NCBI RefSeq assembly: GCF_009905375.1 | Contig: NC_133655.1 | Coordinates: 35,565,761-35,629,760 of the forward strand | Direction of reading: 5' to 3' | Length of the DNA: 64,000 nt | DNA from: Apium graveolens | Lineage: Eukaryota > Streptophyta > Magnoliopsida > Apiales > Apiaceae | Part shown: positions 21,988 through 33,300 of the stretch, one piece after another | Position numbering within the stretch: the first letter of the stretch is position 1 | Layout: each line of letters starts with the position of its first letter | Program-made: the position numbers and the translations under genes | The notes under the pieces: generated by a model | Told to the model about the DNA's origin: nothing | The model's input: only the letters and a program-made list of their open reading frames with translations | Database searches by the model: none

Positions 21988-22169
21988 GAAATATGATTTT
22001 CTTATCGTTAACTAATTTGATATTATTTTTTTCAAAATTGGCACCACAAACCAAGAACCATAGGTTATTTTATAAATTATAATTATGAGGATGATTTGTC
22101 ATTAAGTGCAACTATATGCATTAAGTTTATAAAAATCTCTTAATCAAATTATTAATCAGTATATATCTA

Positions 22170-22860
22170 TTACTATTATATAAAAGACGAAGAATTAAAA
22201 GTTTTGGTACGGTACGGTACCTGTTTTTTGGTACACGTTGAATTTACTGAATTACCCATATTTTACTTAAAAAATATATTATCCTTAGTAATCCAATTAT
22301 AATAAAAAAAGAAATAAAAATCATTTTCAATTATAACATGTTACCTTTTTAATATCTCTCAACTAAAACAATTTCTTTTAGTAATCGAATTATAATAGAA
22401 AAAGAAATAAAAATCGTTTTCCACTATAACACGTTACCTTTTTTATTCCTCTCAATTAAAACAACTTCTTTTAAATATCACGAACATGTTTATTTAATAA
22501 AATAAAATAATATTATTATATTACTATTATATAAAAAACGAAACATTAAAAGTTTTGGTACGGTACCTATTTTTTGGTACACGTTGAATTTACTGAATTA
22601 CCCTTATTTTACTTAAAAAATTTATTAGCCTTAGTAATCCAATTATAATAGAAAAAAAAAATCGTTTTCAACTATAACACGTTACCTTTTTTATTTCTCT
22701 CAACTAAAACAACTTCTTTTAGTAATCGAACTATAATAGAAAAAGAAATAAAGATCGTTTTCAACTATAACATGTTACCTTTTTCATTCCTCTCAATTAA
22801 AATAACTTCTTTTAAATATCACGGACATGTTTATTTAATAAAATAAAATAATAATATTAT
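22170..22860 (+). repeat. Two direct 345-350 bp repeats of Helitron-like left end
   Basis: Units at about 22170-22520 and 22521-22860 both run TTACTATTATATAAAA.ACGAA, TTAAAAGTTTTGGTACGGTAC, then TTGGTACACGTTGAATTTAC. Each contains two degenerate internal copies of AGTAATC.AA.TATAATA...CGTTACCTTTTT about 100 bp apart. Confidence 0.8.
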
Positions 22861-24108
22861 AACCACTAATGACTAATAAATTATATTTTTCAGTTACTTA
22901 ATTATTTATTTAATTTAAATATTATTTTGCTTATGACTTTATTAAGCTTGTTAACTTTATCAATCCATAAATTCTTAACTGATTTATAAGAACAACTTAA
23001 CATCATTATTCTTATTGCTCGACAACAACAATCTCATCTCATCATTTTGAACAATGCCAAAACCATTTGTTCTTAAAACAATGCAAAAGTCAAAACCATT
23101 TGCACTTCTAACCAGTAGTTGTCGTAGATATATTTTGTACGGGTTCACAGTAAAAATATTTATTTTATATATTTTTACTATGTATACTATATTATAATAG
23201 GCGAAACATTAAAAATTTGGTAATCGGTCGGTCGCTACTTATTGAAATTACTTAATTACCCTTAATAATTAATATACAATTAAACTAATATTAATATAAA
23301 AGTCGACTTCTCCTAATTTCACATGAAGACTTCTCCGACAGTTATTTTCCCCATGTCAATGTGATTCCAACATGAATACTACAACATCCATAAATATTGC
23401 TGGCTGCTTACCCTGTGTTGATTGAAGCGTACAAAAATTCTAAGAATTACCTTATTTTCTTTGGCCACGACACCTTACTTATATATGTATTATATTAAAA
23501 TATATCAAACATTAAAATTTTGCGGATCGGTATCATATCTATTTAATTTACTTAACTACTTTTATTTAATTATACTAATTTTAACTAAATATTAAATTTA
23601 ACTTATTTAGATTTACATTATAACATCCGAAACATTAGAAATTTGATAATCTTAGTACATACTCAAGTTTTATTATTAGGATACAAAACAAAATATATAC
23701 ACATATTCATTCAAACACTCTCATTACTATATTAATATTCATAACATAATTATGTTTAAATACAAATTTAATTATAACCTATACATACTATTCATTCATA
23801 TTTGAACAAAACTATACTATTGATCGAGGATAAAATTAAAAATGAAAACCTGAATAAATTAGTTATATTAAAGACTCATTATAGATTAATATTCACAAAA
23901 TGATTATATAAATCTAAATATAATTTTATATGTATAATGACATCGGGCCAGAATAAAATAAATATTGTTCACCCAGGTCAAAAAAATTATACTATTGAAC
24001 CATCTAAAAATTGAAATCGAAAATAATTCGTAAATAATATACACTATTCAATTACACAAATTAGTACAATATTTGAATTTTATCAACAACCTAAGTAATT
24101 ATAAATTA

Positions 24109-24765
24109 GGGAAACTAAATTATAGGTTCCTGAACTATTGGCGCTTTATTATTTTGATTCATGCACTAAAGATTATGTATTTCAGGTCACTTAACTTTTT
24201 CGTTTTCTGATTTAAGTCTTTCCATCAAAAAGATTCTAACAACGTTAGAATCAAAAACCTAGGATTCTTGATATTCATACGGATCAAAGCAATTTTGAAG
24301 GTGTTAGTGATACCCAAATTTAAAGTTCAAGTAATCAAATTGAATCTTAAATCACCAACAACACTCATGTAACACCAATTTTCACAAATTATGTCCAATT
24401 CATAAATTCAGGTCCGTAAATTCGATCAAGAACCCTAAATTTTGGATCCAATTTAAGGCTTTTTATAAATTGGACATAATTTGTTAAATTTGGTGTCATA
24501 TGAGTGCTGCTGGTAATTTAATCTTCAATTTGACTACTTGGACTTTAAATTTAAATTTGAATATTACTAACACCTTCAAAATTGTTTTGATATGTATGAA
24601 TACCAAGAACCCTATTTTCTGATTTTAACGGCGTTAAAATTTTTTTGACGAAAGTATTTATATCAGAAATTTCAAAAGTTAAGTGACTCGAAATACGTAA
24701 TCTGTAGTTCATGGACTTAAACAATAAAACGTCAATAGTTTAAGGACCCAAAATTTAATTTTCAC
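24109..24765. mobile_element. Foldback MITE with 9-bp target duplication
   Basis: A 657-bp element made of two long inverted arms of roughly 290 bp, imperfectly complementary throughout. The left arm has TATTTCAGGTCACTTAACTTTT and the right arm the complement of TATTTCGAGTCACTTAACTTTT. It is flanked by perfect copies of TATAAATTA (24100-24108 and 24766-24774). The 9-bp duplication and long arms fit a Mutator-type non-autonomous element. Confidence 0.8.
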
Positions 24766-25013
24766 TATAAATTAAAAATATTTCAACTGAAATACTTGAC
24801 ATATTTAATTAGGTCAGTATATATTTTTCAGAACCTACAATGTTTACTCAGTTTATGATTTTTTTTTTATTTTAAAACATAATTATTTGTAATAGCTATT
24901 ATAATATAAGGAAAGATATATTCGACAATAATTATTCAGATATATTTATAATTTACAATATAATTAATAAAATAATGAAATAAAAATAATATAATAATTA
25001 TTATTTAAAACAA

Positions 25014-25040
25014 CCGTGCATCGCACGGGTTTTAGGGTAG
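25014..25040 (+). other. Helitron-like 3' hairpin terminus
   Basis: Six-base stem CCGTGC/GCACGG with loop ATC, then GGTTTTAGGGTAG. It is the only such terminus in the region. Confidence 0.5.
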
Positions 25041-25292
25041 TATATTTTAAACAGCGAAACCAACGAAACCGACAAATCATTAGAATAACGGGAGGGTAAA
25101 AAAAACATCAAGGTACGTACAATCTTGAGCTCAAAACATATATTGCCTCTGAGGCATATGCAGCTGGGTAAAATACCAAACACCTGCCTCAAATTAAACA
25201 AACAGAAGCTGCATGAACCTAAACAAAATAAACCTAGACTTACACCTTGAAACTACACCATACATAGAGATCATGCTAAACCGGAACGAAAC

Positions 25293-25384
25293 TTAAAATA
25301 TTTCGAATAACTCATTGTCAACATCTAGCTCATTTTCATACACCACACCATTCAACTGAATCTCACCTGCATTTATGCCCGGAT
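25293..25384 (-). pseudogene. Possible 3'-terminal exon remnant, unknown protein
   Basis: On the minus strand, PGINAGEIQLNGVVYENELD followed by VDNELFEIF and a TAA stop at 25293-25295 reads like a genuine acidic protein end, followed by about 250 bp of 3'-UTR-like sequence down to the Helitron end. Upstream the frame meets a stop in a short AT-rich palindromic insert (25384-25475). No family is recognised. It could be a captured host gene fragment or chance. Confidence 0.25.
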
Positions 25385-25475
25385 AATTATATATTTACGT
25401 ATGTATTATATCATATAATACATAGTTACGACTTATGTATGTATTATATCATATACATATTTATCCTAAGGGAAT
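25381..25475. repeat. AT-rich palindromic insert
   Basis: Bounded by GGATAATTATA and ATATTTATCC, with two copies of ACGTATGTATTATATCATATA-like sequence inside (near 25398 and 25434). It looks like a very small MITE; no target duplication is confirmed. Confidence 0.35.
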
Positions 25476-25879
25476 TGATGTGATTCCCCATCGATGACAA
25501 AATAACAATCATTTGAAGAGTATAATTATAACCTGTGTAAAAACAGTTCAATTACTTAAGTTATTAAGTTATTATGATTTAGTCGTGAAAAGTTCATGAC
25601 ATGTATTAACTATTAGGAGTTAAAATAAATAATTTATTGAATGATATAATGTATTGATAACTTAGTATATAAACTCGTAAATCAGATTTTTGAATTGTAG
25701 TTTGAGTTATAAATTGATCCTATAAACTGATTATAAGAAAGTCAAAATAAAAAAAATTATAACAAATTATTTTAATTCAAAATTTTATTAAATCTAAAAA
25801 TTAATGTAATAATGCATGTAAATATATCAAAAACTAGTAAATTAGTTTGTAAAATTATTTTTTAGATAGTTGAATGAAA
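25476..25879. other. AT-rich stretch, nothing recognised
   Basis: No ORF, repeat or element boundary could be supported here on either strand. Confidence 0.6.
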
Positions 25880-26040
25880 AAGCGGCTCGCATGGGTTGAC
25901 TCAATTGGTTAAAGAGGGGATAACTATTCTCTTGATCACAAATTTCAAATCTTAGATTATGCCTCTTAAATCAGATTATGTCGCTTAAATGCGAAAAACA
26001 TAAATTAACAAATATATGTACTTTTTTAAATAATAATTTT
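25880..26040 (+). repeat. tRNA-derived SINE-like fragment
   Basis: GGTTGACTCAATTGGTTAAA resembles a pol III A box, and ATTTCAAATC about 45 bases on resembles a decayed B box (GTTCGAATC). A body follows with TTATGTCGCTTAAATGCG and a T-rich tail. Judged by eye only. Confidence 0.35.
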
Positions 26041-26285
26041 TTAAAAAAATTAATCAAATTCGAGTTCAAGCCGAGCCGAGCCGAGTTCGAGTTTTCTAGT
26101 TGAGGTCAAGTTGAGTTCAAAAAACTCGACTCGATTCTTTTATTGAACACAAAAATCTACTCAAGTTCAATAAAGAGTTCAAGTCGGATCGAGTTTGAGT
26201 TTAGTTCGATCCAGCTATCCGTAACTAACAATATCTTACTAACTAATTAAATTACTTATAACGCCATTATAATACTTATTCCCCC
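26041..26285. repeat. CGAGTTCAAG-rich degenerate repeat
   Basis: Dense variants of GAGTTCAAG, GCCGAGCCGAG and GACTCGA in both orientations between 26050 and 26215. Similar text recurs at 26565-26760 and 27120-27245, suggesting one old repeat later split by other insertions. Confidence 0.45.
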
Positions 26286-26762
26286 ACCTATTCGTAAAGA
26301 TATCTCCCTCTTTTTAAAAATATTTCTTTAACTTATAAATTATAATCTTATTTTGAATTTTTTTTTTCTCTATGTTGTATATGCTATATTAATAATTAAA
26401 AATGAACTATTAACAATAAAAACTGTATGAGGAAGAAGTAATAGAAACATTGTTTGATTATCTATATCTCGAGAACAACCAAGAGTCAATTTATTTATAA
26501 AGAAGTAAGTTATAGTATTCGATGGCCGCCTTTTCGAAATCGTTTAATTGGGCTCAATTTATTTAGTGAGTTGAGTTCGGTCAGAAATTTTTTCACTTTA
26601 ATTAAATGAGTCGTTTCGACTTTACTCGTTAAATTAAATGAAGTAAGTTTCATTGGAGGTTTAAGCTCAATTAAGTATAAAGTTACATGAGTTGAGTTGA
26701 CTTGTTAAAACAAGCTCGTTTAGCTAAACTTGTCGGCTCAACTTGACTCGTAAATTAAATAA

Positions 26763-27118
26763 GGGTAAGTTTGGTATTGCTATTGATGTCTGCAACAACA
26801 ACTTTTCGCTGGAAAACAGCTAAAAAAATGTTTGGTAAAATTAAAAACTTGTTTTTCTGAAAAGTGTTTTTGACGTAAAAGTTGTTTGAAAAAATAAGAT
26901 CTCTCATGCTTTTCAAAAAACACCTTTTCAGATTTTGCGGAAAACATATGCTGATTTCACCATCAAACCTCATTAAAAGCATTATTTTTTTATAATTTTT
27001 TATATCAAAACATATACAAATTAAAAATATTATCAAACAGTATCTGATTTTTTCAACATCATTTTTTCCGCCTTTTTTAACATCACAACAATTTTTAAAA
27101 GCAATCTCAAACATAGCC
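26763..27118. mobile_element. Tourist/Harbinger-like MITE, copy 1
   Basis: 356 bp with related ends, GGGTAAGTTTGGTATTGC and, from the other strand, GGCTATGTTTGAGATTGC, flanked by TAA on both sides (26760-26762, 27119-27121). The 3-bp TAA duplication and the GG..TGTTTGG-style end fit the PIF/Harbinger class. It splits a CGAGTTC-rich repeat. A 119-codon frame inside is low-complexity and not considered real. Confidence 0.65.
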
Positions 27119-27256
27119 TAAGTCGAGTTCGGAAATTTTTTTAAACTTAATCAGTTAAACGAGTAGGATCAATTCAAATAATCTTCGGTCGAATCATGAC
27201 CGGCTCGAATCACGACCTGCTCGAAATTCGGTTGCTCGACCTCCAATAGAATACTA

Positions 27257-27515
27257 CTCCCTCTGTTCCGTAATAAGTTTCTTATTTTGACTTTTGGAAA
27301 TATTCATCGTATGTGATTAACTATTAATTTACTCTAATTTATAAGATCAAATATACTCATGAGTGATCTTGTTGAATTCGTATTTATGAGTACTTTAATA
27401 TAATGAAATTTTTATATTTAAAAACTAATATGAAATTAAAGATATTAAGAATCAAAAGTGTGCATTGACAAGCGTGTTCAACACAAATATGAAACGTTTT
27501 TAGGGATATAGAGAG
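27257..27515. mobile_element. Stowaway-like MITE, copy 1
   Basis: 259 bp with ends CTCCCTCTGTTCCGTAATAA and (other strand) CTCTCTATATCCCTAAAAAC, flanked by TA on each side, as in Tc1/Mariner-type Stowaway MITEs. Confidence 0.65.
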
Positions 27516-27934
27516 TATTATTCAGGAAAGTTACCGGAGTTACTCTTGACCATTAAAGAAATTAAATTTACTCTTATATATTCTGACACGTTTCTGCCCG
27601 TGACGTAAAACCACTCACTGAAAAATAAGTTAAGAGCGAGTCAAGGCGTAAAACTTGTCCTAAATCAATTTAAGGTAATTGATAAAAATCAGAGCTCCAA
27701 CTGTGTCATAAATATGCCTTAAAATGTTAGGAAATCTTTTAAGTGCCTTATTTTTAGGGCACCACAATAAATGTCTTATTTCATTTCTACCAATATATAA
27801 TTTGTTTCCCTCTTTTTTTACACATCTCTCTCCTCTTATCTTTACTCTTCCCTCCAATTTTAATTTAAATATATTACTATTTTAATAATAAGGCATAAGT
27901 ATAAAGCAAATTATTGGAACTGATATATCAAACT
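27516..27934. other. Flank of Tekay element, nothing recognised (same at 43761-44179)
   Basis: AT-rich, no supportable gene. A short minus-strand frame here lacks any protein-like signal. Confidence 0.5.
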
Positions 27935-30208
27935 TGTAACACCCCCTTTTTATAATAAAAGGAGATATTATTTAAAATCCATAAACCTGCAAACCGAGTA
28001 TTAATATATTTCTAAACAATAATTAAATAGTCTAAGAATCTTTAAAAATAATATTAAATCTCCAAACTGTCTAAAACAAATATATAAATGTTGAATCTCT
28101 AAATAATTAAATCTCGATAATGATAAAGTCAAGAATCCTAATCAACGAAATGGGGTAGCTCTCCATAACATAATCCCAGATCCCCCAAGCACCTGTCTGA
28201 AAAAGAATACGGCATGAGCCAAACGCCCAATACGGATTTGGAATACAGTTTATAAAACAAAGAGATCAGAAATAAATAATCTGCACTTTATAATAAAACA
28301 ACAATTTTAAAAATAAGGCTGAAGCAACGAGGGGTTAGGATATTTCATACCGAGATCAGAACAGATACATATACACACATCATAAGGTACCTAATGCGTG
28401 CAACAGAATGGATAACGTGTACGGCATATACAACGTCACCATAAATCAAATCACAAATCAAACTCTGGGTGCACCCATGTATCCTGAATAAATATCAAAT
28501 GCTCAAAAACTCCTCCCAAGAGCTAACAGAAGGATACGTCGTGACCAATCACACTGTCACGAGAGTGTCATGTCACTGGTGCCGCAATGACATGGTTGTA
28601 GTACCCCTACAGCTGGTTAACTCGGTATACCCTAAATCACACTAAGGGTCCAAACGAAAAATAATATTTCTCGCAAAATTTAAAAATCACCTGAGACAAA
28701 TAATTGAGGTCTCCAAAACAGAGGGTGTCATAAATCAATTTTTAAAATAATTTTCGAAAGCCAAAATATCTAAACAATATTGACAGAGCGAATAAATACG
28801 AAACTCAACAAATCAGAGATATTTAATTTCTAAAAAGAGGAGTATTGAATAAAAAGGGGACAAAATCCGTACCTTAAATATTGCAAACTCTAACACTCAC
28901 AAAATCCGCAAACGATCCTATAAACTCTAGGCTCCTTACCTAATTACAAAATTATAATTTATTATTAAAATTATTTATATATTTCTTTAATCGGCAAATT
29001 TCTTTTTCAATTAAAATTTTATAATCTGATTCTCTTGATTTTATTATCAGTAACATATTCAACTAGTTAATATAATGACCAATTAATCTGTAGGCAAGAG
29101 GAACAAGACCGGAGGCCAGACTCTTTCTATGCAACATAAATATTACATAATAGCTTGGATGTACAGCCTTTCCAGGAACTTGAAATCACATGTATTACAA
29201 AAAGTTACCAACACTAGTTAACAAGATTTGTACTACTAAGTTAGATGCATGCAACCTGACTTTAATAATATTAAAATATTATACAAACAACATTACTTGT
29301 TAACTCATATTTGTACACATTTATCATTACATTTATCTAATCTAATAAACTTAATTCTAGTACAGGGAAACTTAGATCACCTCGAAATATATTAGTACTA
29401 ATAAACATGTACACATGCATATTAACATATTAACACATACGAGGATTAACAAGTCTAAGAGATAATTAATACACATAAAATCAATGAATAGTATCTAAAA
29501 GAAAGTTATTATAATTAATAATAAAATTGGTAAATATAGAACATCATCTCTATTATATAATTACAAGTAACAATTTCTAAATAAATTAATGAACTCATGA
29601 AATATATTATAACAATAAAAATTATTAATCACAATAAGAACGATACTTATAAACATAATATTATATATGATAAACATGACCCGTAATCATGGCTTCGTAT
29701 ATAGTTCACAATCTGAAATCAAAAAATAAAACTAACCAGAGGATAGATATAATATACATGATATAAGCAAACTATATTAAACTAATATTCAATTATTAAC
29801 TTAACTAGGCTTATACATATAAATCTTTGTATAAGAATAAGTATGAAAAAAAGGACCATATAATAAATAATACCTTCTTTTACGATTACTGAGCAGGCTA
29901 AAGTCGGACAATCCCACTCCTCTCTATTTCAATTGACCCTTCTCTGTTTCGTCTTATTTCTCTATGCGCAGCCTTATATTAATTTAGGATTTTATTAATA
30001 GACTTATGTACTCAATAATAACAGTGTAAGTTAATTTATAGCACACCAAATGTCCTACAACTTTTAAAATTGAAACTTTAATAATCAACCAAATATCTAA
30101 TACGAGTCCTTGTTCTTTTCTAATTAGCTAATATTAAAAGCACTTATTTTAATTCTAATCTAAATCTTATTATTATTATTAAATAAAATAAAATTCACGA
30201 GTATTACA
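27935..30208 (-). repeat. Tekay 3' LTR, copy 1
   Basis: About 2274 bp, with plus-strand ends TGTAACACCCCC and GAGTATTACA (TGTAA/TTACA inverted). The tract AAGGGGTATA (minus strand, about 30209-30218) preceding it is the polypurine tract. Against the 5' LTR (58316 on) it shows roughly 22 substitutions in the first 460 bp, so the pair is fairly old. Confidence 0.85.
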
Positions 30209-30315
30209 TATATACCCCTTAAAAAGGATTCCGTCCTCGGAATCAAACTAAACTAAATACTCGTACCTGAATCGAATAAATGTGGATATTTCTCACGAAT
30301 AGATTATTCTAATTC

Positions 30316-33300
30316 TCAAGTAGCCTTTCTCTCGGAATGATTTTTCCATAAAATTTTCACAAATGGAATGGTATTCTTCCTCAAAACTCGCCCCTCTCGA
30401 GCTAAGATAGCCTCGACATCTTCCTCACAAGAAAGATCATCTCTAATCTTATGTAACGGATACTGAACAATGTGTAATGGATGATATTTATAGCCCCTCA
30501 AAACAGACACATGAAACACATTATGCACATGAGATAGTTGTGGTGGCAACGCAACTCTATAAGATATTTCCCCAACTTTCTCCATAACATCAAAAGGTCC
30601 AATATATCTCGGACTAAGCTTTCCCTTCATACAAAAACGCTTAACAACCTTACAAGGCGACACTTTCAAGAACACATGATCACCTGGCTTAAATCCACCA
30701 AACTTCCGATGTTGATCCGCGTAACTCTTTTGACGAGATCGAGCTTCCTTCAAACTTTCTTTTAACTTTCTCTACCTTCTCATTTGTGATCCTAACCAAC
30801 TTCGGCCCTTCAATAACTCTCTCACCAACCTCATCCCAACAAGATGGTGCCCAACACCTCCAACCATACAAAGCCTCAAATGGTGGCATACCAATACTCG
30901 CGTGTCAACTATTATTGTACGCAAACTCAACAAGATACAAATATTTATCCCAATCACCTGTCCACTCCAAAGCATATGCTCTCAACATATCCTTCAATAT
31001 CTGGATCGTCCGCTCTGACTGTCCATCGGTCTGTGGATGATAAGCTGTACTAAAATTAAGCCTCGTACCCCAAGCTTGCTGGAATCCTTTCCAAAAATGT
31101 GATGTAAATCTCGTATCTCTGTCAGAAACTATCGACACAGGAACACCATGAAGTCTAACAATATCACGCTGAAAAATCTCTGCCAACTCATGAACAGGAG
31201 TAGTCTCTCTAATAGGTAAAAAGTGAGCGGACTTAGTAAGTCTATCAACCACCACCCATATGACATCGTTCTTCTTGAAAGTCCTCGGCAAATGAGTCAC
31301 AAAATCCATAATAATGTTTTCTCACTTTCAAACTGGAATATCTAACTGCTGCAACAATCCACTAGGCCTCTGATGGTCTATCTTCACTTGTTGACATGTA
31401 AGACATTTTCTCACAAATTCTGCTATATCTCCCTTCATTCCACTCCACCAAAAGTGCTTCTTCAAATTCCTATACATCTTGGTGGAACCTGGATGGATAA
31501 AGAATGAAGAACTATGAGCCTCTTTTAAAATTTCCTCGCGAATTATCGTGTCTGCAGGAACACATAATTTTCCACCCAACCATATGACACCTTCCTCATC
31601 AACATAAAAATGTGTTTGCTTTCCACCTGCCATCTCATATCTAATACCTTGCAAACCTGTATCACTCTTCTGAGCTTCCTTAGCCCTTGAAATAAGATTT
31701 GGTTCCACTTTCAAACTTGCAATACTACCTCCTGACCCTCTGACATACATTTCAACACCCAATCGCTCCAAATCTGAAATAAGGTTCGGCTGAGTAATGA
31801 GAGATGCAACACTCCCCAAGTTCTTCCTACTAAGAGCATACACTACTACATTCGCCTTCCCTGGATGGTACTGAATATTTGCATCATAATTCTTAAGAAG
31901 TTCAAGCCACCTCCGCTGCCTCATATTAAGCTCCTTCTGAGTAAAGCTGTATATGAGACTCTTGTGACCAGTAAAGATGTCACAAGTCTCTCCATAAAGA
32001 TAGTGTCTCCAGATCTTCAAAGAAAATATGATAGCCGCTAACTCCAAGTCATGGGTAGGATAGTTCACCTCATAAGGTTTAAGTTGCCTAGAGGCGTACG
32101 AAATCACGTTCCCATGTTGCATAAGAACAAACCCCAATCCTCTCTTAGAAGCATCACTATAAACCTGAAAACCTCCACTTTCTGATGGCAACACAATTAT
32201 TGGAGCAGACACCAACCTCTTCTTCAACTCTTGAAAGCTCTTCTCACGATCATAATTCCACTCAAACTTAATGCCCTTCCTCATTAGCTGAGTCAAATGC
32301 AAAGCTATGGAAGAGAAACCTTCCACAAAACGCATGTAGTGACCTGTCAATCCCAAGAAACTCCTCAACTCCGTCACATTGCTAGGTCTGGGCCAATTAG
32401 TAATAGCCTCGACTTTCGCAGGATCCAACTCAATGTCCCTACCAGACACAATATGCCCCAAGAATGCCACTTCCTCCAACCAGAATTCACACTTGGAAAA
32501 TTTCGCAAACAACTTCTTCTCCCTCAAAATTTCAAGTACAGTACGTAAATGCTCCTCATGCTCCTCTCTGCTCCTAGAGTATATCAAGATATCATCAATG
32601 AAGACCACCACGAATTTATCCAGATAATCATGAAAGACCTGATTTATCAAATCTATAAATACCGCCGGTACATTCGTCAACCCAAAGGACATCACGAGAA
32701 ACTCATAATGACCATAACGAGTACGAAATACAGTCTTCAGAATGTCTTCCTCCCTAACTCGTAATTGATGGTAACCAGATATCAAATCTATCTTCGAAAA
32801 GTACTTCGCCCCTTATAACTGATCAAATAAGTCATCAATGTGTGGCAAAGGATACCTGTTTCTGATAGTCACCTTATTCAACTCCCTATAGTCAATGCAC
32901 AATCTCATGCAACCATCCTTCTTCTTCACAAACAATACAGGAGCTCCCCACGGAGACACAATTGGCCTGATAAATCCCCTATTTAACAACTCTTGCAACT
33001 GCTCCTTCAATTCCTGCAACTCAACTGGTGCCATCCGGTAAGGCGCCTTAGAAATAGGCTCAGCACCTGGAACTAGTTCAATAGTAAACTCCACCTCTCT
33101 ATGTGGTGGCAAACCTGGTAGCTCATCGGGGAACACATCTTCATAGTCCCTCACCACTGGATAATCCTCAATGCGAGGTTCATCCTTCGATGTATCCTTC
33201 ACGAAAGCAAGGTAGCCATCACAACCCTTAGACAACAATTTACTCGCCTTTAGAGCAGAAATTAACTTAACATCCCCCTTCGGTTGAGACCCTTGGTATA

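Larger units (their letters stand above)
22166..25040 (+). mobile_element. Helitron-like composite, non-autonomous
   Basis: The left end reads A|TCTATTACTATTATATAAAA, typical in style of plant Helitron 5' ends. The right end has a hairpin CCGTGC-ATC-GCACGG (25014-25028) followed by GTTTTAGGGTAG, close to the usual hairpin plus CTRR terminus but with the C missing. Inside are five starts of a related left-end sequence (about 22170, 22521, 23184, 23484, 23613) and a nested foldback MITE (24109-24765). There is no helicase ORF. Termini are judged by eye. Confidence 0.5.

Noticed and set aside
25880..25960. Functional tRNA gene
   Set aside because: A and B boxes are degenerate and no cloverleaf can be drawn; better described as a SINE-like fragment.
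26755..27114. 119-codon minus-strand frame (and its copy at 43000-43359)
   Set aside because: Lies wholly within the Tourist-like MITE, low-complexity (K, I, F, N), no family resemblance.
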